DNA from: Nepenthes gracilis
Lineage: Eukaryota; Streptophyta; Magnoliopsida; Caryophyllales; Nepenthaceae
DNA length: 64,000 nucleotides
NCBI GenBank assembly: GCA_033239525.1
Contig: BSYO01000016.1
Coordinates: 5,095,045 to 5,159,044, forward strand
Direction: 5' to 3'
Shown: piece after piece, positions 35,901 to 46,276 of the stretch
Position numbering within the stretch: the stretch's first letter is position 1
How the letters are laid out: every line of letters begins with the position of its first letter
Made by a program: the position numbers and the translations under genes
Notes under the pieces: generated by a model
Databases searched by the model: none
The model's input: only the letters and a program-made list of their open reading frames with translations
Told to the model about the DNA's origin: nothing

Positions 35901-37387
35901 GAAACTTTTCTCCTTCTTCACTCTTTACCTTCCTTCATTGCCAGGAATTCTACACCCGTCCCTCAACTGAAACTCAGTATATAAAAAGGAGGGATTAGGT
36001 GCAATAAGTGGGGGTGAGTCACGTACTTGGTACTTTCCTTTAGGGGTTAGGTGGGAGTAAGTGGGATAAGTTACCTACTTGGTACTTTCATCTAGTTGGT
36101 CAACCGGACAGTTTACTTGCTCTAATTAGATTGGGATCTAACAACAAAGTTGGCCATTGTCTTCTAAATTTGGTAGTTAATTCTAATCGGTCAATATTTT
36201 CTTCAAAGTCGGTCAATATTTTTATTAGTCAACTTTTTCGGTCAACGTTTCTTATTCTAATCCGGCCAACTTTTACTCAAAGTCGGCCAATATTTCTTTT
36301 CTCTTATTCAAGGTCGGTCAATGTTTCTAAAAATCAGTTAACCCTTCGGTCAACATTCCGATCAAACTTCCGGTCAACATCATGACTCCGGTTAACGTCT
36401 TAACACCAGTCAATATTTTGACAATGGTCAGCATCTCGATGTTGGTCAACATTTTGATGCTGGTCAGTATCATGATACCGGTCAATATTTTGATTACCAT
36501 TATTTTCAATCTTCCAGTGGTATAAGGTCATTCCGGTTTAAATCAAAATCGAAACATTCTGATTTTTAAGTAACAATATTTTACTTTGATTTCAAGACCT
36601 TACAAAATGAAATCATGTAAAAATACTAAAGTGGCTTAGGTGAACAATTTTAGTGTGGGTGAACAATTTCAGCACGGGTATTGAGGTCCCATATGTGCAA
36701 AATTGAACACCCAACCGTAAATATCTATAACTAAGTCATGGATTTTCATAATCTCATGCTAAAATATGTATAAAATTTAAAATATTTGGTTAAATAGGGA
36801 CCGAGTGTGAGTTACGATTTTAGGGCGCACAAGGACAACATAAAATCATCAAATCGGACAACAAACAATAAATAAATCATGCAAGGGATATGAGTTTCAC
36901 AGAATATAAGTTTTGGGTAAGTACCAGCACAAAAATACCCGAGAAATACAAACAAAAATCAAAAAAGAGAGAATGAAAAGAGTATGGGTATACTTATCTC
37001 GACTCGATCTATCACTTTTCCAACTAGCTCCAAACTAAATTTGAATCCGAGAGCCTCGATCTCTTCTCTCTCTCTCTCCTCTCTTTTCTTCCCGAAACCC
37101 CCGCTTCCCTGATTCTACTTCTTTCCTTATTCTGTCTTCTTCTTATTCTTTTTATTTATTATTATTATTATTATTGTTATTATATATATATATATATCCC
37201 TTTTCTTTTATTTCGAAACCCAAGTGAATACTCGGATGACAGTACGGGCGCACTTTGGGTGCCGGTCCAACTAATTTAAATATACTTCAAAATTTTATAA
37301 TATTTAATTATTTTTTATCACATTTAAATTATCCAAAATAATAATAAATTATTTTGAATTAATCGGATAAAAATTCAAAATATTATA
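32911..37387 (-). repeat. 5' LTR of the non-autonomous element, split by a solo LTR
   Basis: Homologous along its length to 29538-31655. The right half resumes at 36605 after the insertion of 34263-36604. Removing that insertion and one copy of its 5-bp duplication leaves about 2130 bp, matching the 2118-bp partner. Confidence 0.85.
34258..36609 (-). mobile_element. Solo LTR of the chromovirus family, with AAATG target duplication
   Basis: LTR at 34263-36604 (2342 bp), reverse complement of the 297-2556 family along its full length: it starts TGTAAGGTCTTGAAATC and ends CCGTCACA on the minus strand. Perfect target duplications AAATG lie at 34258-34262 and 36605-36609. It contains the ~85-bp units (34745-34985), the CCCCGA..ACGGCTCT repeat (35175-35265) and the TTGACC-rich array (about 36190-36500). 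A single LTR with a clean duplication means a full element inserted and then lost its interior by LTR-LTR recombination. Confidence 0.9.
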
Positions 37388-37392
37388 TTATA

Positions 37393-38746
37393 TTAAGATA
37401 TCACAGCTTTAAGGAATATGAAACTTATAGTACCATATTATGTACATAGTTGTTTAATATTGATTCATATATCCCAAGTAGATTAAGGTATTTAGATGGG
37501 TACTTATAATTCTGTGAATAATATATATTGAGATATCAAAGTATATCATACCAATGGATATTAGGTTTAGCATGTAATTAAAAGTGATGTACCCCATTTG
37601 GGCGTCAATCCTGATTAGATCATAGAAGTAATATCATTACATATTTTGGGCTTGTCTTAAAAGGGTAACAAGAATATTAATTATCCGAATTGAGTTTGAT
37701 AATTGTATATTTGAGTGACAGATACCATGAGACTATATAACTAATCACTTGTCAAATTTACGAGTATCAATACATCATAAATTTTACCTAATCATTAGTG
37801 GCAAGTCATAGTCATTGGCTTAAAATGACAAAATAAGATAGGTTCAAAGGCTGAGACCTCATACAATTGGTGGCAAGACGTAGTCATTGTGACATATTAT
37901 ATAGTTGGGATGTCTATTTAGATATGTTCGATAGGTCTTATATTAGTGGCAACTTGAGAACTAGATCCCTCAATTCGATTTGAATTGTCACACTAACTTC
38001 TAAATTATTTTATTTATTATTATAAATAAATTCATAGTTAAAATATCAATAAATATTCAATCATCTAAAAAATTAGAATAAATAAAATTTTCTATACATT
38101 CAAAGAACCAAGAGATGCAATCTTAATAATAAATGTCTAGCCACTCTTCAAAAATAAATAGTGATAAATAAAAAGAAAACACTTCCCACTCTAATTCATT
38201 AAACTGCAAAATTTTGAATTCACCTCTACCCAACATCTAAAAGCAATATCTATGGCAACCTAAGAACTGGATCCTTCAACTCAGTCCGAATCATTTCACT
38301 GACTTCTAAATTATTTTATTTATTATTATAAATAAGTTCATAATTAAAATATTAATAACTATTTAACCATCTAAAAAATTGGAAGAAGTAAAATATCCAA
38401 TGCATTCACAAATTCAAGGGATGTAGTTCTAACAATAAATGTCTAGCCACTTTTTAGAAAAGAAATAGCGATAAATAAAAAGAAAATCCTTCCTATTCTA
38501 ACTCATAAAACTGCCAAACTTTGAAATCGTCTCTACCTAATGCCTAACAGCAATCATACAAATTCTAACTAGTATCACAATATCTATTTGATTTGGAGTC
38601 AAAAAATAAAAGAGTATACCAAATACCTATTAAGTAAATAATATTAATAATATAAAATGCAAGTATTTCTTATTATAATGTCAAATATATAAAAATTAAT
38701 AACAGTATATAATAAATTAACAACGGTTTAAAACACAATGTTAAGT
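37393..38746. other. Unassigned AT-rich DNA with a tandem duplication
   Basis: No coding potential. Most of it is the two-copy repeat annotated separately. Confidence 0.4.
37948..38560. repeat. Two-copy tandem duplication, 306-bp period
   Basis: Copy 1 is 37948-38253 and copy 2 is 38254 to about 38560, each starting GGCAAC(C/T)T(A/G)AGAACT. They are clearly diverged (roughly one change in seven by eye) but collinear. Confidence 0.8.
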
Positions 38747-40015
38747 TGTAACGACCCAAGAGTTATCTGGATAACTGGACATTAAAAATATAATAAGAAT
38801 TCCATTGAATCTAAGTATTAATTCAGTATGAGGTCATTACTGTATGAAATAGCAATAATTTTTATGAACCTTATTTATCCATATTGAGCCAAATGTTGTA
38901 TATTTACACTCTCATTGGTTAGGTAAGTTTTACAGGGCTTCCAATATTTATAGTATTTTTATTACCTCTTCAACTCTCTTAAAAAGTTGTACTTATAGTA
39001 TACTTATACCACCTGTAATGCTCTCCTATTGTGATATTTGGAATACCACTCTATGATGGTAATTAGGTTATCAGTGTCCCTTAGTAAAATCAACAAGCTC
39101 AACTTCTAAACAGGAATATGAATAAGAAAAGTATAAATTATCCAAAATTTCGTGGACTCCAATTTCTTTGGATATCTTAAAATCTTCACAAACTTTTATT
39201 TACTTATTCATGGAATGCCAAGAAAATATATGCATGTGGTCTAAGTTGATGTAAAGAATCAAGTACCATAGAAATAAAGAATCCAAGAATAGATTAAATA
39301 TCCAACCGACCTTTTAATATTTTATCCAACCTTCATCAGTCGTTTAGATTTGCCAGTCCTATTTTTAATGCCATAAAATACCTTCCATTTTATCACTAAT
39401 GAATTAAACTCACGATTATCAATCTTATTCAACTATATAGTCTAATTATTCAAAATAATAAAATGCCCTTGATTTCATCATTAAACAAACCTATAATTTA
39501 AATATATATACTTATATATGTACATACCTGTATAAATATATATATGTATATACACGTACACACATAGTGAATAACTTCCAAAGTCATGTCAAGTAGTATT
39601 CGATAGCCTTGGATCTGGAAGCTCCCCGTATGAATACACTAATTTTCACACCAGCATTAATCTTAAGCCTCTCTAAATTTCAGTTCCTCATTAGCCAGTT
39701 TTTCCCATTGTTCACTTCACAAAATTATACGACCCAATTTTCACAAATTACGGCATGCAAGCACACATACTAACATCAACAAGAAGAAATATGGGTATTT
39801 GCAAGAGAATGGAATGATATACTTGCTCAATTTCTTATTTCTCTCGGTGACATGGCAATGGCGACATAGACTTCTTCAGCTATGTACATAGTTGTCTGCC
39901 TTCCTCTCTATTGTCTATCATTTATAATGGAGAGTGATCGATTCTAGGGTTGTTTTGTCTCTATCCTTGAGCCAAATCTTCCCCCTTTCGGCGGCCATAA
40001 TCTCTGCATTTCCTC

Positions 40016-40071
<56 letters not shown>

Positions 40072-40240
40072 GCAGCAGCAGCAATGGTGGTGGTATCATT
40101 ATTATTATTTGAGTAAATTTTCTGGCATACTTTATGAGATTATTTGCTAATATCGTCAAAAATATTTGAATTCTCTAAAAAATAGTTAAATTTAAAATTT
40201 TAAATCAAAGTACAAAATTCTAAGCCCATTTGACTTAATA
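38747..40240 (-). repeat. Possible minus-strand LTR, right side interrupted by the Tat insertion
   Basis: Starts on + with TGTAACGACCCAAGAG, the form expected for the 3' end of a minus-strand Del/Tekay LTR (compare TGTAACGTACC at 29538). On the minus strand a TATA-like ATTATAAATG lies at about 39920-39930, with a leader of the usual kind running left. The right end is not found; the Tat element inserted at 40241. Confidence 0.35.
40016..40109. repeat. (ATT)n and (AGC)n microsatellites
   Basis: About 18 uninterrupted ATT triplets (40016-40070), then about 4 AGC triplets (40071-40083), and a second short ATT run at 40097-40109. Confidence 0.95.
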
Positions 40241-40245
40241 TAATT

Positions 40246-41079
40246 TGTTGCGTCCGGTGAATCTGGCCGTACATCGAATAGAGTACGAGCAGCTCTTTAA
40301 AGCGAACGGACGGGTAGATTGGAGCAACACAAAATAAGTAGAATTCGAATAGAGAGAGAAAAGTACGGGGACAGTGGGGGAAGCGCCTGTTTACGTGGAA
40401 AACTCCTTAATCTGACGATGGGTGAAAAACCACGGTAGCGGATGAGCAGTCCGAGAAATCTCACTATAATAAAGAGAAGATACAATGGATGCCTGGGAAA
40501 CTTTCACGTTCTCAGGGTATTACAGCGTAAGGAAGATAAACTCCTCTCTTTTCTCTCCTCTCGTTGCCTTTGTTTTTCTCTGGAGGGTTCTTGCTCGAGT
40601 GTGAGCAGATGGATCCAGAATCAAGATCCTTTTTCAGTTGCTAAAATAGGGTATTTATAGGGAACGTGATGCCGTAAGGGAGGTGACACGTAGCGCTGGT
40701 GCACGTAGCGCTGGCGTGTCAGGGTTGCCTGCCACCAGCGCCACTACTGTGGGTACGGCTGTGACAGGGACACCTGTCACAGTTTGCTGATACAGCGCTC
40801 AGAGGCGCATGGCTTGCAGGTATAGCGCGTCAGAAGCCGTTGGTCGCTCGTGGCAGCATGCGCCGCGCAAACTATCTGAGCTGGCGTCTGGGTCATTTTG
40901 GCCTTTCTGGTGGTCCCCGTCCTCAAATGGGTCTTAGTGTCCGTTCGGGTTGCTAGGCGCTCGAAAACGAGTTAGCCATTTGGATTTGATTGGGCTTGTG
41001 GGCCTTTTGGTCCAGCCTTCTCGCGTGACTCTTTGGGCCTGCCTCTGCGATTTTGGGCCTTGGGTTCCAGGACCCATCA
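40246..41079 (-). repeat. 3' LTR of the Tat element (834 bp)
   Basis: On + TGTTGCGTCCGG to GACCCATCA; the partner is 49695-50513. It is about 15 bp longer than the partner because a short ACGTAGCGCTGGTGC unit is duplicated near 40690-40716. The TATA box is on the minus strand at about 40647-40656. Confidence 0.93.
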
Positions 41080-41091
41080 CGAGCCCCTCAT
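41080..41091 (-). other. Polypurine tract of the Tat element
   Basis: Minus strand TGAGGGGCTCG immediately before the LTR start TGATGGGTCC. Confidence 0.7.
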
Positions 41092-41487
41092 GTCAAGCGG
41101 TTCGAGGATTCAGCCGTTTGACATGCCTTGCAAACATCTTCTTGCCGTGATAGACCGCGGTCTTCGTCTTCTGCCGGCGCGAAAGATGTCCGAGGTCTTC
41201 TTGTGAACACGAAACCTATCTTTCGCCGCCGTTTCCCCTCCTTGTGGAGCATTGAATGCGATAGGCAATTGATGTGACGTCGCCTCGGGAAGCCCTAAGG
41301 CCTGCGCTTGCCCACTACGTATGGGGAGCTGACACGTGGAATGGTCATGATGATGGCGCCTTTTCACTTGTTTGAAAATTTCTTTAAATCCTTCGTCGCA
41401 TTCTCATTCATTCCTCGCGTTTTCTTCTTCCTTCCCTTGGCGTTCTTCGAGAATCTTCACGGCACTTTGTTTTCCTTGCTCACTGCC
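41092..41487 (+). promoter_or_regulatory. Putative promoter and leader of the antisense gene
   Basis: Contains GTGACGTCGCC at about 41276 and GACACGTGGAA at about 41332: a TGACGTC (C-box/CRE-like) and an ACACGTGG (G-box/ABRE-like) element, 150-210 bp before the ATG. A CT-rich leader follows at 41425-41480. The other two copies of this gene also have ACGT cores upstream. Function inferred only. Confidence 0.4.
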
Positions 41488-43345
41488 ATGGCTCCCGGTG
41501 TTAAAGATATTGCCTCTTTCCTTTCTTCTCAAGATCTCGAGCAGATCAGGGCAAAATACAGCATCCCGGTGTCTGATTCGATGGTGGTTCTAGGAGCCGT
41601 AGAGAGGGCACGTAGTCCGCCGAGCGGATACATTGCCGTATACGAGGTTCACCTCAAAGGTGGACTTCATTTCCCTGTTCCCACCGAGCTCCGCCGCCTG
41701 ATGAAGGAGTTGGCCGTTCCGCTCGCGAGGCTTCAGCCCAACGCCATCAGGTACTTGGTTTCTTTATGTGTCTTCGAGCGCTGCCATAGCAAGACTCTTG
41801 AGGCGGTTATGGTGAAGATCATGTTTCGCTTCGATCATAACCTTGACTGGATCGCCATGACCCCCCGCCCCGAGTTCGCTGAGATGAGCGGTGGGAACCC
41901 TGATTCCACCAAAAGGTGGAAGGACAGGTTCTTCTTCCTTAAGGTGGCTGAGGACTGGGAGCTCTCCCCCGTGTGGGGAAATGTCGCGAGCAAATATGGC
42001 TCCGATATCACTGACGAGGAGAGGGAGGCAGCCAGGGAGGTCACGGACTTAGTGCTGGCGAACCTAGGCGGCTTCAACATGGGGAAGAAGAACATCTGGC
42101 TGTCCCGTGAAAAGCTGGCGGAAGCCGAGTGGGTGGTGTCATCCGGTGATTCTGCCATTGCTGCTTCGAAGAAGAAGAAGAATCTGAGGAAAAGGGAGGG
42201 TCCTCTTGTGATTCAGGAGCCCTCCGAGCGGCCTCCGAAGAGCCCGCGGATTGAGGTCCCTGAGGATCCACCGAGCGTTGCTGGTGAGTCTTCCTCAGAG
42301 GATGACCTCATCATAGCCCCCATGGTTAAGAAGGCTGCGGGGCCAGCTTCTGGTCCTTCTGTGGAGTCCGGGGTCGCGCAGCACCTTCCTCTGGTATTGA
42401 GGCCCGTCCTGAGGCCTCTGCCGTCTCCATGGGTCATCCTTCTGACGACCCTACAGCTTTTGATGCCTCGGAGGAGGCAACCTTGGACGAGGTCGTAGAG
42501 CCTCATGAGATGGAGGCCGTCGCCGCTGTTACTGCTGGGGATATCTTTGACCTTCTTAGCGGCGATGAGGCTGTGGTCGCGGTCTTGGAGATCCCGGCCG
42601 TTGCTGATGTCTCGGAGGTAGCGGAGCCCCCCATCCCTGAAGGTCCTTCCTCTGAGGCTGCTCTTGATGCTTCTGCGGCGCCCGCTGAGTGCCCACTCGT
42701 GCCCGAGGTCTCAAGGGAGATTGCCCCCATTCAGGAGCCTGTCGTTTTTCAGGTACTTTGCTACCTTTCTCTTTGTCTCACTTTCTGTTGACTGCTTCTA
42801 AGTGGCTTTGGTTCTTTTTGCAGCTCCAGGATCTGATTAGTGGCCTTAGCCGACTGGTGGGCGAAATCGCTCGGTCTCGTCGGGAGGCGGAGTCTTCGAG
42901 GGCCGCCCAAGAAGAGATCCAGCGGCTTCGCGCGGCGCTTGCCTCATCTGAGGAAGCCCTGAGGCTCTTAGAGGTTCGATATGGTTTCCTGATGGAACGA
43001 AACCTTCAGCTGGAGGAGACGTAAAGGACCTCGGTGAAGATTGCTGACATGGCCCCCGTGCTGGAGGCCAAGTTTTGGGACGACATCCATCTATGCCGCC
43101 GGCTGATACGGGTCCTGTATCCACGATTTCCTACGGTTGTGTTTGATCCGTGTAACTCGAGCGCCGTGTGCCCTCAGGATGTGTACGGTCTTCGAGACAG
43201 GCCATTTCCTGGGTCCTCGGGTCCAAGCTCCTCAGCGGGTCCTCGCACATCAGACCAACCGGGAACTTCGAGCCACGGGGAGGATCCCTCGTCTCTAGGA
43301 GATCCATCTGAAGCCGTTCTACCTCAGGGCCCCTGCGAGGGCTAG
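41488..43345 (+). pseudogene. Tat antisense gene, copy B: gypsy-type transposon domain, acidic linker, coiled coil, with intron
   Basis: Opposite in strand to gag-pol. The start ATG at 41488 gives MAPGVKD, aligned with MAPQSVAK and MVPSRVSE in the other copies; an in-frame ATG at 41308 is less likely. Residues about 40-180 are the Transposase_28-like core: SGYIAVYEVHLK, LVSLCVF, NPDSTKRWKDRFFF. A basic patch (KKKKNLRKR, about 42165-42195) could be a nuclear signal. Then a Pro/Ser/Glu/Ala-rich acidic linker to 42752. A one-base frameshift lies near 42360-42395. A GT-AG intron at 42753-42823 joins the linker in frame to a coiled-coil stretch (LQDLISGLSRL onward, to about 43020) with one TAA at 43022-43024, after which the frame runs on to 43345. 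Function unknown; a role in element regulation is only a guess. Confidence 0.8.
42753..42823 (+). other. Predicted 71-bp intron of the antisense gene
   Basis: Donor CAG/GTACTT at 42753; acceptor TTCTTTTTGCAG ending at 42823. Without splicing the frame ends at a TGA 36 bp later (42789-42791). With splicing it enters the coiled coil in frame. T-rich throughout. In the copy on the minus strand at 60 kb, the coiled coil is likewise separated from the linker by a short non-coding stretch. Confidence 0.65.
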
Positions 43346-43482
43346 ACTTCGTTTTCCCCTTTTGATTATTGTATTGTATTTTTATGAAATAAAAGGAGAT
43401 CCTCGAGTTTATCGCAAGTGCCTCTCTCTTTTTTTTTTTTTACTTTTGTTACCAGCCGAATTTTGTTATGACCTCAAGGGCC

Positions 43483-44095
43483 CGACCTCTGGGGTCGCTC
43501 GGTCGCAGCAGAATTTTTATCACCTGACCACTGGGGTCCGACCGATGGGGCCGCTCGGGTTGGCGCCCAAGTTTTGTTGCCTGACCACTGGGATCCGACC
43601 GCTGGGGTCACTCGGGTTAGCGCCCAAGTTTTGTTGCCTGACCACTAGGGTCCGACCGCTGGGGTTGCTCGGGTTGGCGCCCAAGTTTTATTTCCAGACC
43701 ACTGGGGTCCGACCGCTGGGGCCGCTCGGGTTGGCGCCCAAGTTTTGTTGCCTGACCACTGGGGTCCGACCGCTGGGGCCGCTCGGGTTGGCGCCCAAGT
43801 TTTGTTGCCTGACCACTGGGGTCCGACCGCTGGGGCCGCTCGGGTTGGCGCCCAAGTTTTGTTGCCTGACCACTGGGGTCCGACCTGGGCCGCTCGAGTT
43901 AGCGCCTAAGTTTTGTTGTTGCGACCACTTTGGGGGTCCGACCGCTGGGGCCGCTCGGGTTGGCGCCCAAGTTTTGTTGCCTGACCACTGGGGTCCGACC
44001 GCTGGGGCCGCTCGGGTTGGTGCCCAAGTTTTGTTACTTGACCACTGGGGTCCGACCGCTGGGGTCGCTCGGGTTGGCGCCCAAGTTTTGTTTGT
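43483..44095. repeat. Tandem array, 57-bp unit, about 10-11 copies
   Basis: The unit begins CTGACCACTGGGGTCCGACC and includes CTCGGGTTGGCGCCCAAG. Copies start at 43752, 43809 and 43866 with exact 57-bp spacing. One unit near 43885 is shortened and one near 43915 carries an extra few bases. The array lies between the end of pol and the antisense gene, where Tat elements often have hypervariable repeats. Confidence 0.95.
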
Positions 44096-44115
44096 TGGAG
44101 ATGACCCGCCTTTCA

Positions 44116-45346
44116 CTAGTAGTATTTCTTTAGGTGAGCGGCGTTCAAGGTTCGGGGTATCAGCTTGCCCTCTTGGGTGCGTAGCTTATACGCTCCTCCT
44201 CAAAGGATAGCCGAGACCAAAGACGGCCCTTCCCAATTTGGTGAGAGCTTGTTCCTTCCAGCTATTTTTCCCGTGGCTTCCACGCTTCTTAGTATGAGAT
44301 CCCCGACCTCGAATTGTCACACCTTCACCTTCTTGTTGTAATAGCGGGCCACTCGTCGTTGGTAGGCCGCTACCCTAAGTCTCGCCTGGTCGCGAACTTC
44401 CTCGAGGGCATCGAGGCTTTCTCGGAGCCTCTGGCTGTTATCGGTTGCACTAAAGCACCCAACCTGGGGGCTGGTGAGGCATACTTCTATTGGGATGACA
44501 GCTTCGACCCCATAGCAAAGGTTGAAAGGGGTCTCCCTTGTGGGTTCTCGGGGCGTTGTCCTGCATGACCAGAGGACTGAGGGCAATTCATGTACCCATG
44601 AGCCCTCAGATGATTCCAGCTTGGTTTTTAGCCCATGTAGGATTGTGCAGTTTGTCACTTCCACCTGCCCCGTTGGCCTGCGGGTACGCCACTGACGTGT
44701 GCACCAGGTTGATCCTCAGGCTTGCGCAGTACTTAGTGAACCGTTTTCCAGTGAATTGCGTCCCTTTGTCAGTCACGATGCACTCGGGCACTCCAAACCT
44801 GCACACAATGTTCTGCCGGAGGAACTCCGTCGCATTTTGTTCTGTTATTCTGGCCCGCGGTACTGGTTCCACCCATTTGGTGAAGTAGTCTATTCCCACA
44901 ATCAGGAATTTCCTTTGTCCGGGAGCGAGAGGAAATGGTCCGAGGATGTCAAACCCCCATTGGGCGAACGGCCATGGGGATTGCAGCGCCCGGAGATCCG
45001 TGTGAGGGCGATGGCTCATATTGCTGTGAAGTTGGCAACTCTCGCATTTGCGCACGAAATCCATGGCGTCATATTTCATAGTCGGCCAGTAGTACCCTTA
45101 CCTTATAAGCTTAAATGCTAGGTTCTTTCCTCCGACATGGGATCCGCATATTCTGAGACGCACCTCTTGCAGGGCGTATTCGGCTTCCTCTGGAGTGAGG
45201 CACCTCAGGTAAGGGGCCGAGAAGCCCCGTCGATACAGCCGGCCGTCCATGATTGTGTACCAACCCGCTGTTTTTCTTATCTTCTTGGCCTCGCTCGGGT
45301 CCTCGGGCAGCGAGCCATCAGACAAAAACTTCAGGTAGGGAGTCAT
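44116..45346 (-). pseudogene. Integrase of the Tat element, broken
   Basis: HHCC zinc domain: H in CGSHVGGK (about 45140), then CESCQLHS (about 45030-45050). Catalytic triad: Asp in GFDILGPF (about 44950), Asp in CIVTDKGTQF (about 44785), Glu just after NGQVE (about 44663). The last is separated by a frameshift: four G on the sense strand (44668-44671) where three keep frame. The C-terminal part, FEVGDLILRSVEAT then KLSPNWEGP and HLKKYY, runs to the stop at 44116-44118, with two TGA codons in place of Arg. Would insert the cDNA; Tat integrases lack a chromodomain and none is seen. Confidence 0.88.
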
Positions 45347-46276
45347 CTAGGTGCTCCCGTCTGCGACCTGCATCACCTCCCGCTCGGGGTCTTCAATGCT
45401 GGACCTGCTCAGGATTTCTCGCATCCACCTGGCGCACTGTTCAGGATCTCCCGAAGCCGCGGCTCGCTCAAGCGTGTCAACTTGGGCGTTTTTCTCCCCC
45501 GGGATGTGGATGAACTCGGCTGTCTTGAACCCCATGATCATGTCCTTGACCTCTGAAAGGTACTTGGACAGCTGCTCGTTGTTGACGTCGAAACTTCTGC
45601 GGACCTAGTTAATGACCAACTCGGAGTCACTATAGATGACCAGCTCTTTGGCCGAGCATTCCTTGGCAAGTCAGAGTCCAGCTAGCAAGGCCTCGTACTC
45701 TGCGACGTTGTTTGTGGCTGAGAACCCCAACGTTAGCGAGTACTTTATCTCCATCCCCTGAGGTGTGCGCAACACAATCCCTGCTCCGCAGCCGTCCTTC
45801 ATAGAGGAGCCGTCCACGTGCAAGGTCCAAGTGGAGGCTCTGCTGAGCTCGTCCGTGGTAGTCCGGTCCTCGTCGCAAGTGGGCGGTGCCATCGTCTCAA
45901 CGAGAAAGTCCGCGAGCCCCTGTCCCTTTTAGGTTGGTTTCGGACGGAACTCTATGTCAAATTCCCCCAATTCAATGGCTCACTTGATCAGCCGCCCGGA
46001 GATCTCGGGTTTCTGTAAAATGGCCCTTAAAGGCTGATCGGTCAGGACTATTACCTTGTGCGCCTGGAAGTATGGCCTAAGCTTCCTCGCAGAATAGACC
46101 AACGCCAAGGCCACCCTCTCTGTTAGGGGATACCTGGTCTCAGCGCCCGCGAGAGTCTTGCTGACGTAATACATGGGCTGCTGCTTGCCATGCTGCTCTG
46201 GTACTAATACCGAGCTCAGCGCTGCGTCGGACATGGAGAGGTACAAGTATAGCTCCTCGCCCTGCTGAGGAGAAGC
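45347..46276 (-). pseudogene. RNase H (gypsy type) plus second archaeal-type RNase H of the Tat element
   Basis: The first domain (46276-45980) has LYLSMSDAALSSVL, YYVSKTL, LVYSARKLRPYF and LTDQPL. The second (about 45870-45610) has LHVDGSSMKDG, a late AEYEAL and YSDSEL: Asp, Glu and Asp catalytic residues are all present. The duplicated RNase H of archaeal type is diagnostic for Tat. In-frame stops occur at about 45980, 45930, 45671, 45608 and 45347. The frame is continuous with RT. It would remove the genomic RNA and process the primers. Confidence 0.85.

Larger units (their letters stand above)
29538..37387 (-). mobile_element. Non-autonomous LTR retrotransposon, minus strand, with nested solo LTR
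   Basis: Two direct repeats (29538-31655 and 32911-37387 minus a nested insertion) flank a 1255-bp interior. Orientation comes from a PPT on the minus strand next to the left repeat and an initiator-Met-type primer site next to the right one. Perfect 5-bp target duplications TTATA lie at 29533-29537 and 37388-37392. The interior has no gag or pol signature on either strand, so the element depended on another for proteins (LARD-like). Chromovirus-like ends (TGTAA...) and the primer type suggest a Del/Tekay helper. Both LTRs have diverged visibly; it is not young. Confidence 0.85.

Noticed and set aside
43362..44210. Long + strand frame (about 280 codons) over the 57-bp array as a real protein
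   Set aside because: It is produced by the frame-preserving tandem repeat; the opposite strand is open for the same reason, and no non-repeat domain is present.
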